Shown piece by piece: positions 20,697 through 30,155 of a stretch of 64,000 bases of DNA. The notes below the pieces were generated by a model. The model saw only the letters and a list, made by a program, of their open reading frames with translations. It was not told the origin of the DNA and made no database searches. The position numbers and the translations under genes were made by a program. Position 1 is the stretch's first letter. Every line of letters begins with the position of its first letter. Origin of the DNA: Nocardioides sp. YR527. GTDB lineage: Bacteria > Actinomycetota > Actinomycetes > Propionibacteriales > Nocardioidaceae. Where the stretch lies: positions 24,887 to 88,886 of the forward strand of contig NZ_FNFN01000014.1 in NCBI RefSeq assembly GCF_900101045.1, read 5' to 3'.

Positions 20697-21989
20697 TCAG
20701 ACCTGATCGAGGAAGCGGTCCATGACGCGCGCACCGAACTGGAGCGCGTCGACCGGGACGCGCTCGTCCACACCGTGGAAGAGCGCGGTGAAGTCGAGCT
20801 CCTCGGGCAGGCGCAGCGGCGCGAAGCCGTACGTCCTCATCCCGAGCCGCTTGAAGTGCTTGGCGTCGGTGCCGGCGGACATCAGGTAGGGGGCGACCAG
20901 GGCGTCGGGGTCCTCGGCGATCAGCGAGCGCTCCATCGCGGCGACGAGCGCGCCGTCGTAGGGGGTCTCCCAGGGCATCTGGTTCTGGTCGAACTCGATG
21001 TCGATCCCTTCGCCGCACAGCTTGCGCAGCGTCTCGAAGAAGTCGTCCTCGAAGCCTGGCAGGAAGCGGCCGTCGACGTGGGCGGTGGCCTCGGTGGGGA
21101 TGACGTTGACCTTGTAGCCGGCGCTGGTCATGGTCGGGTTGGTCACGTTGCGCAGGGTGGCGCCGATCATCCGGGCGGCCGGGCCGAACTCCTCGACGAG
21201 CCGCTCGGCGTTCTCCGGGGTGGGCTCCTCCCCCGCGATCTCGCCGACCGCGGCGAGCAGCGTCTGCATCGTCGGGGTCAGCTGCACCGGCCACTCGTGG
21301 GCGCCGATGCGCGCGATCGCGCCGGAGAGCCGGGTGATCGGGTTGTCGCGGTTGATCATCGAGCCGTGCCCGGCGGTGCCACGGGCCGTCAGCTTCATCC
21401 AGGCCATGCCCTTCTCGGCCGCCTCGATGAGATAGAGCCGCTTGCCGCGAACCGTGGTCGAGAAGCCACCGACCTCACCGACCGCCTCGGTGCAGTGGGC
21501 GAGCAGGTCGGGGTGGTCCTCGACGAGCACGTGGGCGCCCTTCATCCCGCCGGCCTCCTCGTCGGCGGTGAAGGCGAGCGTGATCGGACGCTCCGGGATC
21601 CTTCCCGTGCGCTGGCGCTCACGGACGACCGCGAGCAGCATCGCGTCGAAGTCCTTCATGTCGACCGCGCCTCGGCCCCAGACGTACCCGTCTTGGATCT
21701 CGCCGGAGAACGGGTCGATCCGCCAGTCCTCCGCGGCAGCGGGGACGACGTCGAGGTGACCGTGCAGGAGCAACCCGTCACCGGACGATCCGCCCCACTG
21801 CGCGACGACCGATGCCCGGCCGTGCTCCGACTCGTAGATCTCGGAGGAGATCCCGACCTCGTCGAGCTGCTCCGCGACGTACTCGGCCGCCTTCCGCTCC
21901 CCCGGCCCCGGGTCGTTGCCGTAGTTGCTGGTGTCGATGCGGATCAGGTCACGGCAGAGGTCGACGACCTCGTTCTCGGCACTGGTCAT
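20697..21989 (-). CDS. M20 family metallopeptidase/deacylase
   Basis: A 430-residue zinc-dependent amidohydrolase of the M20/M25/M40 family. Metal-binding and catalytic pattern: LLLHGHLDVVPA (about residues 70-81), WGRGAVDMKD (about 103-112), the catalytic glutamates in TADEEAGG (about 140-147) and a late histidine region near MSAGTDAKHF. A dimerisation domain lies in between. It may act on peptides or N-acylamino acids; the sequence does not decide. The ATG at 21989 is preferred over the longer frame from 22019, which begins ten residues earlier. Confidence 0.9.
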   Translation of the reverse strand: MTSAENEVVDLCRDLIRIDTSNYGNDPGPGERKAAEYVAEQLDEVGISSEIYESEHGRASVVAQWGGSSGDGLLLHGHLDVVPAAAEDWRIDPFSGEIQDGYVWGRGAVDMKDFDAMLLAVVRERQRTGRIPERPITLAFTADEEAGGMKGAHVLVEDHPDLLAHCTEAVGEVGGFSTTVRGKRLYLIEAAEKGMAWMKLTARGTAGHGSMINRDNPITRLSGAIARIGAHEWPVQLTPTMQTLLAAVGEIAGEEPTPENAERLVEEFGPAARMIGATLRNVTNPTMTSAGYKVNVIPTEATAHVDGRFLPGFEDDFFETLRKLCGEGIDIEFDQNQMPWETPYDGALVAAMERSLIAEDPDALVAPYLMSAGTDAKHFKRLGMRTYGFAPLRLPEELDFTALFHGVDERVPVDALQFGARVMDRFLDQV

Positions 21990-22092
21990 AGTTGCCACCG
22001 TATCGACCGGGTGCGACAAACCGCCCCCTGACGTCCACCTATGCGCAACCTGAGGATTCGGAACGGTCTGTTAAATCGGTTTCCATGGACGC

Positions 22093-22860
22093 ATGCAGAA
22101 GCGTGCCCTCCTCTCCGCCCACCGCGCCGCGGCGCGCCAGTCGGGGCACCGTGACAACTCCTGGGAGTCGCTGCTGGAGGCCGTACGGATGGAGGTCGAC
22201 TACGTCGAGTTCGACGTGCACCGCACCCGCGACGGCGAGTTCGTCCTCCACCACGACGGCCACATCCGCGACCGCATCGGCCGCCGGGTCCGGATCGCGG
22301 AGCGGTCCTACGCCGCCCTGGCGCGGCTCGCGCCGTTCCGCCTGGTGCGCTACCGGGAGGCCCTCGAGCTGCTCGCCGCCCACGGCAAGCACGCCCACAT
22401 CGACCTCAAGTTCGCCTCGCCGTCGAACCACCTCGGGCTCCCGCAAGAGGTCGACGCCGCCGAGATCGCCCTCGAGGTGATGAACGAGAGCTTCATCGTG
22501 ACCACGATGGTCGACGAGTCCGTACGCGTCCTGCGCGACTGGGCCGACCTCCGCTCCCCCTCGACGCTGGTCGGCCTCTCCCTCGGCGGCGTCGACTTCC
22601 GTCACCACCCGGTCAAGCTCTTCCGGCTCAAGCTCTCGGAGTTCTTCCCCGAGGGCCGCATCCGCCGCTGCCGCTCCAACCTGGTCGTCGTCGAGCAGCG
22701 CCTCGCCGATGTCTGGCTGCTGCGCTGGGCGCATCGCCGCAACATCAAGGTCCTGGTCTGGACCGTCGACAACCCCGGCCGGCTGCGCCGTTTCGTGTAC
22801 GACAAGCGGGTCTGGATGGTCACCAGCAACCACCCCGCCCGTGCTCTACTCCCGGCCTGA
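22093..22860 (+). CDS. Glycerophosphodiester phosphodiesterase family protein
   Basis: A 255-residue GDPD-fold protein that would hydrolyse glycerophosphodiesters to glycerol 3-phosphate and an alcohol. Catalytic pair and metal sites: SAHRAAA (about 8-14), HRDNSWESLLEA (about 20-31, with DN where EN is usual), VEFDVHRTRDG (about 37-47) and HHDGHI (about 53-58). The C-terminal VLVWTVDNPGRLRRF is the typical last barrel strand. It lacks a signal peptide, so it is likely cytoplasmic. Confidence 0.88.
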   Translation: MQKRALLSAHRAAARQSGHRDNSWESLLEAVRMEVDYVEFDVHRTRDGEFVLHHDGHIRDRIGRRVRIAERSYAALARLAPFRLVRYREALELLAAHGKHAHIDLKFASPSNHLGLPQEVDAAEIALEVMNESFIVTTMVDESVRVLRDWADLRSPSTLVGLSLGGVDFRHHPVKLFRLKLSEFFPEGRIRRCRSNLVVVEQRLADVWLLRWAHRRNIKVLVWTVDNPGRLRRFVYDKRVWMVTSNHPARALLPA

Positions 22861-22933
22861 CCTGGGCGTGTGCCCATAGGGCCATCCCGATTCGGCACCG
22901 GGACGGCCTCCTGATAATGTTCTTCTTGTTGCG

Positions 22934-23019
22934 CGCGGGTGGCGGAATAGGCAGACGCGCTAGCTTGAGGTGCTAGTCCACGTATTAGTGGGTGGGGGTT
23001 CAAGTCCCCCCTCGCGCAC
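22934..23019 (+). tRNA. tRNA-Leu (GAG anticodon)
   Basis: An 86-base class II tRNA. The acceptor stem is GCGCGGG at 22934-22940 paired with CTCGCGC at 23012-23018 (one G-T pair); discriminator A at 23019. The anticodon stem CTAGC/GCTAG holds the loop TTGAGGT, giving anticodon GAG (leucine CTC/CTT codons). A variable arm follows, and the T arm is GGGGG-TTCAAGT-CCCCC at 22995-23011. CCA is not encoded. Confidence 0.97.
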
Positions 23020-23023
23020 AGAG

Positions 23024-23052
23024 AGAAACCCCAGGGAGACCTGGGGTTTCTC
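23024..23052 (+). terminator. Hairpin terminator after tRNA-Leu
   Basis: A perfect 12-bp stem, GAGAAACCCCAG with CTGGGGTTTCTC, and a five-base loop, starting four bases after the tRNA. There is no long T run, as is common in this group. Confidence 0.8.
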
Positions 23053-23517
23053 GCATTTCCGAGGTCTCTCGACTCCTAGGGGAGCACATCCAGGCGAGAC
23101 CACTGTTGAACTGTCTCCGCCAGGCACCCCGGGCGCGGGGCAACAGGCCTATGGTCGTGCACTCCGCCCAGAATGCAGCACCTCCACACGCTACCGAGAC
23201 CGGGCCCTTTCGAGCCTGCCAGACCTCCTTGCCAACTGACCCCTCAGGCTTGAGAGCTACCGGCGTGCCCGTTTGGCCCGCGCATCGTGATGATGACAAT
23301 GACCGCGAAACACGTCATCGACGAGGTGCGCTCGCCCTCGTCCGACGCTGAGCCCGTAAGCCGATCAGTAACGGTCTCGCCTCATCATGATCTCCGCCGC
23401 GGCGCGTTCCTCGTCTTCGAGAAGTGCGCCGCGGCAGGATCAAGCGGAACTGGTGCGGCGGATCGTACGGCTGCGATGGCGACATCGACTCGGGCCGGTC
23501 GCGACTCGTCATGGCGG
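23053..23517. other. Non-coding stretch after tRNA-Leu
   Basis: About 465 bases with no gene I can support. Open frames exist but lack starts, family features or consistent codon bias. No integrase remnant or repeat of the tRNA 3' end was seen here. It marks the change from housekeeping genes to catabolic operons. Confidence 0.6.
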
Positions 23518-24240
23518 TCAGGTCTGCGCCGGGTCACCCCCGAGGTACGCGTGCTCGATCTCAGGTAGTCGCTCGAGCAGGTCGGCAGCTGGTCCGTCGA
23601 GTGCCACTCGCCCCTGGTTGAGCACGTACGCTCTGTCAGCAACTCGGAGCGCCGTCCGGGCGTGCTGCTCCACAAGCAGCACACCCACTCCAGCCTCTCG
23701 GGCCTGCCGGAGCGCTTGTAGGAGTCGTTCGACGAACATCGGCGCCAGTCCCAGAGAGAGCTCATCGATCATGAGGACGCGGGGTCGACTTGCCAGCGCA
23801 CGGGCGACCGCGAGCATCTGCTGCTGGCCGCCCGAGAGGAGTCCGGCCTGCCGGCCGAGGTGGGGTTCGATCTCCGGGAAGTAGGCGAGTGCATCAGCGA
23901 CGGATCCCGGCCCGAGTCGCAGGTTCTGGGCGGTTGTCAGACCGAGGAGAACCCCGCGCTCTTCGACGACATAGGCGAGTCCGTCCCGGACCCGACGGAA
24001 CGGTGCGTCCCTTCTGGCCTTCCCGTTCAGCAGCACCCGACCGCTGCTGGGGGTGACCAGACCGGCCAAAGTCGACAGCGTCGTGCTCTTGCCTGCGCCA
24101 TTGCGGCCGAGCAGCGCGACGATCTCGCCGGCGTGGACCCGAAGGTCCAGTTCTTGGAGCACCCTGACATCGCCGTAACCGGCCGTCACGTGTTCAGCTA
24201 CCAACACTGGCGCGCTGGACGGTGTCATAGCAGTGGTCAT
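23518..24240 (-). CDS. livF: Branched-chain-type ABC transporter ATPase (LivF)
   Basis: A 240-residue LivF-type ATPase that energises uptake by the fused permease/ATPase next to it. Walker A is GRNGAGKST (about residues 44-52), the signature LSGGQQQMLAVAR (about 133-145), Walker B LMIDELSLGL (about 153-162; Leu-Ser after the Glu, DELSLG being typical of LivF), and the H-loop is VEQHAR. The ATG overlaps the stop of the fused gene by four bases. It is the last gene of a five-gene unit. A substrate other than an amino acid is possible. Confidence 0.93.
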   Translation of the reverse strand: MTTAMTPSSAPVLVAEHVTAGYGDVRVLQELDLRVHAGEIVALLGRNGAGKSTTLSTLAGLVTPSSGRVLLNGKARRDAPFRRVRDGLAYVVEERGVLLGLTTAQNLRLGPGSVADALAYFPEIEPHLGRQAGLLSGGQQQMLAVARALASRPRVLMIDELSLGLAPMFVERLLQALRQAREAGVGVLLVEQHARTALRVADRAYVLNQGRVALDGPAADLLERLPEIEHAYLGGDPAQT

Positions 24241-26918
24241 GCCGATACCTCCTCACCCAAAAAGGCCCGCCTGACCTCGCGGTCGGCCCGAATAGCCGCC
24301 GGCTCACCGCGGGCGATGACACCGCCGAACTCCAGGACCGTGACGTGGTCGCTGACCCGCATCACCAGGTCGACGTCGTGCTCCACGAGAAGCACGGTCA
24401 TCCCCCAGGAGTCGACCAACTCCCGGATCAGCGTTCCGAGCTCGTCACGCTCTCGAGCCGACAACCCCGCCGCCGGCTCGTCGAGCAGAAGGACGGACGG
24501 GCAGGCGGCCAGAGCGCGGGCGATGGCCACGAGGCGCCGGCGGCCGTAGGGCAGCTCGCCCGGCAACTGATCGAGCGCATCGACTAGACCGAAACGATCC
24601 ACCGCAATCCAGGCCTCTCCGGACAGTTGACGAGGCCTGGGACGGACGAGGTCAGCGGCGTACGGAGTCGGGCCGCGCGAGTCCGATCCGATCAGTAGGT
24701 TCTCGAAGACGGTGAGTTCCTCGAACAGCTCCAGCCCCTGCAGAGTGCGTCCGAGTCCGACCCGGGCGCGACGGGCCGCCGACCATCGGTCGACAGCAAC
24801 TCCCCCGACCAGCACCTGGCCGGCATAGCCGCGTGTGACTCCGGTGACTGCGTCTATCAGCGTCGTCTTGCCGGCGCCGTTGGGACCGATCAAGCCCTCG
24901 ACGCGGCCCGGCTCGACGGTCAACGAAACGCCGTCGATCGCGGTGACGCCGCCGAATTGCACCGTGAGGTCGCGAAGCTCTAGGCCCGCCGGAGGGCGGC
25001 TCGGCCGGGCCACGGCGGGTGGGGTCAGGATCGAGTCGGGAGCTCTGCGATCACGCCTGGGCAGGGTCGGGAGCTTGCGGGCGAGCGCTCGGATCATCCG
25101 CCCGTTCGCCGGAACGATGCCATCCGGCGCCAGGACGAGATTGAGGAGCAGCACCACGCCCAGAGCGACTGGCAGGTACTGCTGGCCTCCGGTGAGGGTC
25201 AGCACGTAGTAGACCAAGCCTCCTGAGACCGCGAACCCGCCCATGACTCCGGCAGCCACGTAGCCGGCGCCAGCCAGCACCACCGCGCCGAGCAAGGTCA
25301 TCGACGCGTCCACGGTGAAGCCTTCGAAGGTGAGCACGGACTGACGGAAGGCGAACAAGGCGCCCGCGACACCGGCTAGCCCGCCGGCCAGAGCCAGCGC
25401 GTAGAGCTTGGCGCCAGGGACAGAGATACCGAGGACGGACGCCGCCCGCTCGCCGGAACGGATCGCCAGCAACCTTCGGCCGGCGTTACCGCGACGTAGG
25501 TTCATCACTGCCATCGCCGCCAGAAAGCATGCGGCCAGGCAGACGGTGGCGAAGCGTCGCGGGTGCTCGATCGCGTCGACGCTCAACCCGAAGAGCGTCG
25601 GCGACGGGACGGCTAGGCCACTGATGCCGCCGGTGAGTCGCGGATTTTCGAGCACGAGGGCCTGGACCGCCAGGGCAACGCCGACCGTGATGATCGCGAC
25701 CACGTCCCCCCGCACCCGCAAGGAGAGCAGGCCGACGGCCACTCCTCCGCCGAGACCCGCCAGGGATCCACCCACCAGAGCGACCAGGAACGGCGCATCG
25801 AACCGGCCGGCCAGGGTGACGGCGGACAGCGCACCCAGACCTGCCAGAGCGTACTGAGCGAGGGAGAGTTCACCTGCGTACCCGGTGGCGACCACGACGG
25901 AGAGCCCGATGAGCGCAACGACCAGTGACGTCGCGAGGGCGTCGACCGCGTTGTGCCCTGAGAGCAGAACCACCCCTGCGGCAACTACCACAGCGACCAT
26001 GACCGAGCCGAGCCGCAGGTCACCCGAGCCGACGGACGATAGGCGGCGACGTATGCCCGCTCGGCCCCGGACCACGTCGCCACGAACCAGGACGGCAGCC
26101 ACGATGACGATGAACGGGATGGCTGTGGACCAGCCGACGTCGCCATGAATACGGACGGCCTCTGCTTGAGCGACGCCCAGCAGCAGACCGCCGACCATTG
26201 CCCACCCGAATGAACGGAATCCTCCGATGAGGGCCGCGGCCAGAGCGCAGTAGACAACCTGGCTCATGCTCGACACGCTGAGCCCGTTCATCGGCGCCAC
26301 CAGGATTCCGGCCAGGCCCGCAAGGATCGAGCCGAGCACCCAGTTCGCCAGTGAGATCGTTCGCGCCGACCAGCCCAGGACCTCCACCGCGGTCGGGTTC
26401 TCGGCCGTTGCGACTGTCGCAATACCCAGGCGCGTCCTGCCCACGCCCAGCACGAGCACGACGGTGATCACCAGAGCGATGACCAGGACCCAGGCTCGGT
26501 CCTGGCCGATCACGAGAGTATCGGTGAGGAGCCACGGCTGGTTGGGCAGCAACCCCTTCACGAACTTGGTCGTATCGCCGTAGTGCAGCGCCGCAGCGGA
26601 CTGGATAACAGTCAGCAGACCGATCGTGGCTACCAGCTTGGTGACCGACGACGTGTGACGGAGAGGACGCATCACGGCCAGCTCAATGATCGCGCCCGTG
26701 GACGCTGCAACGACCAGCGCGATCGCAGCTCCGAGTAGGAGAGGAAGCCCACGAGTCGTGCACTCGAAGAATGTGTATGCCGACAGTAGGGCGACGGCGC
26801 CCTGGGCGAAGTTGAGCACCCGGTTGCCTAGGAAGATCAGGACCAGGCCCTGGGCACTGAGCCCGTACACCGCTCCTGTTCCAAGCCCGAGAAGCGCGTA
26901 GCGAAGGAACTCGTTCAT
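24237..26918 (-). CDS. Fused LivH-LivM-LivG ABC transporter protein
   Basis: An 893-residue single protein containing both permeases and one ATPase of a branched-chain-type ABC importer. Order: LivH-like permease (about 1-285, starting MNEFLRYALLGLGTGAVYGL), LivM-like permease (about 300-610, with GYAGELSLAQYALAGLGA), then a LivG-like ATPase (from about 645) with Walker A GPNGAGKTT (about 678), Walker B LLLDEPAAGLS (about 816) and VEHDVDLVM. The usual system has three separate genes. The ATG at 26918 fits the conserved LivH start and has GGGAAGTGG upstream; the frame itself extends 64 codons into the end of the preceding gene. Confidence 0.93.
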   Translation of the reverse strand: MNEFLRYALLGLGTGAVYGLSAQGLVLIFLGNRVLNFAQGAVALLSAYTFFECTTRGLPLLLGAAIALVVAASTGAIIELAVMRPLRHTSSVTKLVATIGLLTVIQSAAALHYGDTTKFVKGLLPNQPWLLTDTLVIGQDRAWVLVIALVITVVLVLGVGRTRLGIATVATAENPTAVEVLGWSARTISLANWVLGSILAGLAGILVAPMNGLSVSSMSQVVYCALAAALIGGFRSFGWAMVGGLLLGVAQAEAVRIHGDVGWSTAIPFIVIVAAVLVRGDVVRGRAGIRRRLSSVGSGDLRLGSVMVAVVVAAGVVLLSGHNAVDALATSLVVALIGLSVVVATGYAGELSLAQYALAGLGALSAVTLAGRFDAPFLVALVGGSLAGLGGGVAVGLLSLRVRGDVVAIITVGVALAVQALVLENPRLTGGISGLAVPSPTLFGLSVDAIEHPRRFATVCLAACFLAAMAVMNLRRGNAGRRLLAIRSGERAASVLGISVPGAKLYALALAGGLAGVAGALFAFRQSVLTFEGFTVDASMTLLGAVVLAGAGYVAAGVMGGFAVSGGLVYYVLTLTGGQQYLPVALGVVLLLNLVLAPDGIVPANGRMIRALARKLPTLPRRDRRAPDSILTPPAVARPSRPPAGLELRDLTVQFGGVTAIDGVSLTVEPGRVEGLIGPNGAGKTTLIDAVTGVTRGYAGQVLVGGVAVDRWSAARRARVGLGRTLQGLELFEELTVFENLLIGSDSRGPTPYAADLVRPRPRQLSGEAWIAVDRFGLVDALDQLPGELPYGRRRLVAIARALAACPSVLLLDEPAAGLSARERDELGTLIRELVDSWGMTVLLVEHDVDLVMRVSDHVTVLEFGGVIARGEPAAIRADREVRRAFLGEEVSA

Positions 26919-26943
26919 GTCTGGTCCACTTCCCGTGAGGTCG

Positions 26944-28179
26944 TCAGCTGGCGCTGGCGTCGACGATGTCGGCGATGGAGGCGAACGGCTCGGCGACATC
27001 CTGGAGCACGATCTCGCCGCCCCTGACCTCCTGGAAGGAGACCGTGGCGTTGAACATCCGCGGGTACGGCCCGTCGGTCGGGATCGTCGAGTACGGAGGT
27101 GTGATGCCACCCATGTCGAGGTCCCGCACCCGACCCATCGCTGCCATCACCGATGCTGCGTCGATGACGTCAATACCTTCCACGACACGACTGAACGTCC
27201 ACATGGCCATCCACTCGTGCAGCCCAGTCGTCGAGACGGGCAAAGCAGGGTCATACGCCTCGAGCTCGCGCCGGTACTGCTTCGTTCCGTCCGTGTCAGC
27301 CGTCGGAGGCACCAAACCGTCGACAGCAAGCACGCCCTCGGCCGCATCACCAGCACTGTCGATCACCGTGTCGGTCAGGTTGAAGGGAAAGGTCGAGATC
27401 ATCGAGTCGGGAGCGAGCGTCCGCATGGCGTTGATGAACGCCGCTTCGTCGGTGGCGAATCCGGCGACGCTGGCGCCATCTTCGGTCGCCGAGGCGACGG
27501 CAGGGCTCAGGTCGGACGCCTTCGCCGGGATCTGGACCAGTCCTCCATAGCTTGCCCCGCCGGAGGCGGAACCGATCTCCACAGCGTCGCCCACGGCGTT
27601 CGAAATGCCACCGAGCCCACCGGGGACGACAGTACTGACCTTGGACGCTCCGGACTGTGCGAGCTGGAAGCCCATGCCGAGGGTCTGCCCGACGAACCCA
27701 GACACATCGGGGAAGGAGACCTCGCTGGTTAGCCCGACGTCGGTGAACGGGTAGACACCGATGGCCGGGATGCCAGCCGATTCCAGGACGGGCAGGATCG
27801 CGGTCTCGTTGGTGGTCTGGAGTCCGACGACGGCGACTACCTTCTTCGCGACGGCCTCACGCGCGCACTGGCGCGCCGTATCAGCGTTCAGCTCGTCGCT
27901 GCAGACGATCACCTCGATAGGCCGCCCGCCGATGCCACCCCCCGCGTTGACCGCCGCAGCCGCCGCCTGGGCGCCGGCCGGGAACTCGGGATTCGACGTG
28001 CCCAATTGCGGTTGGGTCCAGTTGCCGATCGTCATGACCGTGATCGGGTCGCCGGAGAGGCCCGCGATTGGATCGTCCTTGCGGCCCGTCGCCTCATCGT
28101 CCGATCCACAGGCGGCCATCGAGATGATCAGGGCGATTGCCCCGACCGACGCCAGGACCTTGGTGTGTGCCATCTTCAT
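26944..28179 (-). CDS. ABC transporter substrate-binding lipoprotein (Liv type)
   Basis: A 411-residue periplasmic-binding-protein-like lipoprotein for the importer encoded downstream. The signal peptide begins MKMAHTKVLASVGAIAL and ends in the lipobox ISMAAC. The mature part is a type I binding fold: AAAAAVNAGGGIGGRPIEVIVCSDE near residue 70-95 is the classic LivJ-like segment. The ATG at 28179 follows GGGAAGAGAG. It ends 25 bases before the fused transporter start. The ligand cannot be read from sequence; the neighbouring oxidoreductase suggests a catabolic substrate. Confidence 0.88.
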   Translation of the reverse strand: MKMAHTKVLASVGAIALIISMAACGSDDEATGRKDDPIAGLSGDPITVMTIGNWTQPQLGTSNPEFPAGAQAAAAAVNAGGGIGGRPIEVIVCSDELNADTARQCAREAVAKKVVAVVGLQTTNETAILPVLESAGIPAIGVYPFTDVGLTSEVSFPDVSGFVGQTLGMGFQLAQSGASKVSTVVPGGLGGISNAVGDAVEIGSASGGASYGGLVQIPAKASDLSPAVASATEDGASVAGFATDEAAFINAMRTLAPDSMISTFPFNLTDTVIDSAGDAAEGVLAVDGLVPPTADTDGTKQYRRELEAYDPALPVSTTGLHEWMAMWTFSRVVEGIDVIDAASVMAAMGRVRDLDMGGITPPYSTIPTDGPYPRMFNATVSFQEVRGGEIVLQDVAEPFASIADIVDASAS

Positions 28180-28199
28180 CGTGTTTCTCTCTTCCCGTC

Positions 28200-29312
28200 T
28201 CATCTGCGGCCATCGGACGACGGCTCGGTTCCCGCTGTGCTGCCCACGTCCCGTGATACCGAGATGACGACCTTCCCGAAGGCCCTGGGGTCGCCCCGGC
28301 GCTCGTGCGCCGCGGCCATGTCATCGAGGTCGAACACGGAGTCGACGGGCATCCGGTAGCGGCCGGTCGCGAGACCGTCCACCCAGCCCCGCACCAGCTC
28401 GGGGGTCCGCGCTGTCCCGTCCACGCCTCCGACGGTGAGGCGCACCGTCGGAGGGATCAGCTCCATGGGGTGCGGGAAGGCAGGAGCAGACCGGTCCTCC
28501 CGAACACCGGTTCGGATCGAATTGGTCTGGTCCCGAAGCAGCCCGGTCAGGCAGACGACGCCGTACTCGTGCACGCATCTCAGGGTCTCGGGGAGCGCGG
28601 CCACCCCGAGGAGCTCCACGGCGAGGTCGGCTCTGCCCGGAACTACCTCGCGCACGCGCTCGGACAGCCGGTCATCATCAAGAATCACGTCGTCCGCACC
28701 GTGTTCTCGCAACGCCTCGACCTTCGTCGAGTCGCGGGTCGTGGCCAGGATTCGGGCTCCCGCGTCTCGGGCGAGCGTGATCACCGCAAGTCCGACCCCC
28801 GAGGTTCCACCGCGGACCAGCAGAGTCCGTCCGGCCAGGTTTCCAAGGCTTCGCAGACTCCCAGATGCCGCCGTGAACGAGCCAGCCACGGACGCGATGC
28901 TGACGGCGGAGACATCCGTGCGGACCGGGAAGGCGTCGACCTCGTCGACAACGACGTACTCGGCCCAGGCACCGTCGCGGGTGTATCCGTACCCGCCGTA
29001 AGCCCCCAGTACCCGGTTTCCGACAAGGGTGGGTGCTGAGGGGGCCTCGACGACGACGCCGACGAAGTCGTTGCCCAAAACCAGCGGAAGGCGTGCGGTA
29101 GAGACTCCGGCGCGGCTCGCGAGCTCTGAGGAGATCACGGTCGTGGCCTCCACCCGGACGAGGAGCTGTCCCGGTGCCGGCACCGGCACCGGCACCATCT
29201 CGGGGGCTAGCGTTGTCGGGGCGCCGGGCTCTCGCACGAGCACGGCTCGCATCAGGTCGGGGACTCGGGATCGGATGGACGGTGCGGCATTGAGCCGCTC
29301 GGTGACGTTCAC
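28200..29312 (-). CDS. Quinone-oxidoreductase-like MDR protein
   Basis: A 370-residue member of the zinc-free quinone-oxidoreductase branch of the medium-chain dehydrogenases. The cofactor loop is VRGGTSGVGLAVI (about residues 164-176), followed by ILATTRDSTKVEALREHGADD; the zinc-binding cysteines of alcohol dehydrogenases are absent. The GTG at 29312 has AAAGG upstream; an ATG at 29252 gives the family-like MRAVLVREPG start and is a serious alternative. It lies between the GntR gene and the binding protein, in one probable operon. A paralogue is at 30451. Confidence 0.82.
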   Translation of the reverse strand: MNVTERLNAAPSIRSRVPDLMRAVLVREPGAPTTLAPEMVPVPVPAPGQLLVRVEATTVISSELASRAGVSTARLPLVLGNDFVGVVVEAPSAPTLVGNRVLGAYGGYGYTRDGAWAEYVVVDEVDAFPVRTDVSAVSIASVAGSFTAASGSLRSLGNLAGRTLLVRGGTSGVGLAVITLARDAGARILATTRDSTKVEALREHGADDVILDDDRLSERVREVVPGRADLAVELLGVAALPETLRCVHEYGVVCLTGLLRDQTNSIRTGVREDRSAPAFPHPMELIPPTVRLTVGGVDGTARTPELVRGWVDGLATGRYRMPVDSVFDLDDMAAAHERRGDPRAFGKVVISVSRDVGSTAGTEPSSDGRR

Positions 29313-29402
29313 GGGCGTGCGGTACCTTTCGGGTAGGCGCCAGCATCCCGGGACGCGAGGCATCCCGAAGACGGTGGCAGAAGTGGCGACGGCGGAGTGG
29401 CG

Positions 29403-30155
29403 CTACTCGGGGTGCCAGGAGCCGTCCGGGCTTCGCCGGCTGAGGGTCTGCTGAAGCGTGAGCCGGTCGCCACGCACTTGCGTGAAGGCGTACTCGAGTG
29501 GAGTGCCACCCAGGTCACGCACGACCCGCTCGAACAGGAGCACTGGATGCCCCTCCTCGACGTCGAGGAGGGCGGCGGTGAAGGGGTCAGCGACGGACGC
29601 CTCGATGGCGTGTCTGGTCGACCCGAGCTCGATGCCGGTCCGTTCGTAGATCGCGAACCACTCGTCATGGGGACCCAGACCCTCGGCAAGGGCGAGGAAG
29701 GTGGTCGGGACGTACGTCGTCGAGGTGTAGAACGGCTCGTCCTCGAGCAACGACAGCATCTCGATGATCCCGCATTCCTCACCTGCCGGGAGCTCAAGCT
29801 CACGGGCGACCTGCGGGGGCGCCACCTCGCGAGAGACTCCGAGCAGGCGGTGCTCGACCCGGCCCTGTTCGGGACCGTGGAGAAAGTTGAAGTCGTGACG
29901 GACTCGGGTCGAGGTCACGAGCGTTCCAGTCCCTTGCAGACGGCGCACCAGACCCTCCCGACGGAGCAGGTCGAGTGCATCCCGCACGACCTGTCGACTC
30001 GCGGAGAACGAGATCATGAGCTCGGCCTCGCCGGGCAGCACCCCGGCGCGCAGCTCACCGCGGATGATGGCGGATCGGAGCAGGTCGTGGACGCGACGCG
30101 CCGCTGACAGACGCCGCTCGGTGCGGGGATGGAAGCTCACCACGTGCTGGGACAT
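29403..30155 (-). CDS. GntR/UTRA family regulator
   Basis: A 250-residue regulator: GntR winged helix at about residues 15-80 (RVHDLLRSAIIRGELRAG, then ASRQVVRDALDLLRREGLV) and a UTRA ligand-binding domain (about 95-240, ending PLEYAFTQVRGDRLTLQ). It probably controls the operon of oxidoreductase and importer immediately downstream (91 bases away). The ATG at 30155 is preceded by GGAG; longer frames exist but enter unlikely sequence. Confidence 0.9.
   Translation of the reverse strand: MSQHVVSFHPRTERRLSAARRVHDLLRSAIIRGELRAGVLPGEAELMISFSASRQVVRDALDLLRREGLVRRLQGTGTLVTSTRVRHDFNFLHGPEQGRVEHRLLGVSREVAPPQVARELELPAGEECGIIEMLSLLEDEPFYTSTTYVPTTFLALAEGLGPHDEWFAIYERTGIELGSTRHAIEASVADPFTAALLDVEEGHPVLLFERVVRDLGGTPLEYAFTQVRGDRLTLQQTLSRRSPDGSWHPE

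Noticed and set aside
23053..23517. Insertion sequence or integrase remnant behind the tRNA
   Set aside because: No terminal inverted repeats, transposase motifs or duplicated tRNA end could be found.
22970..23570. Short open frames after tRNA-Leu
   Set aside because: They overlap the tRNA or the terminator, lack ribosome sites and show no conserved features.
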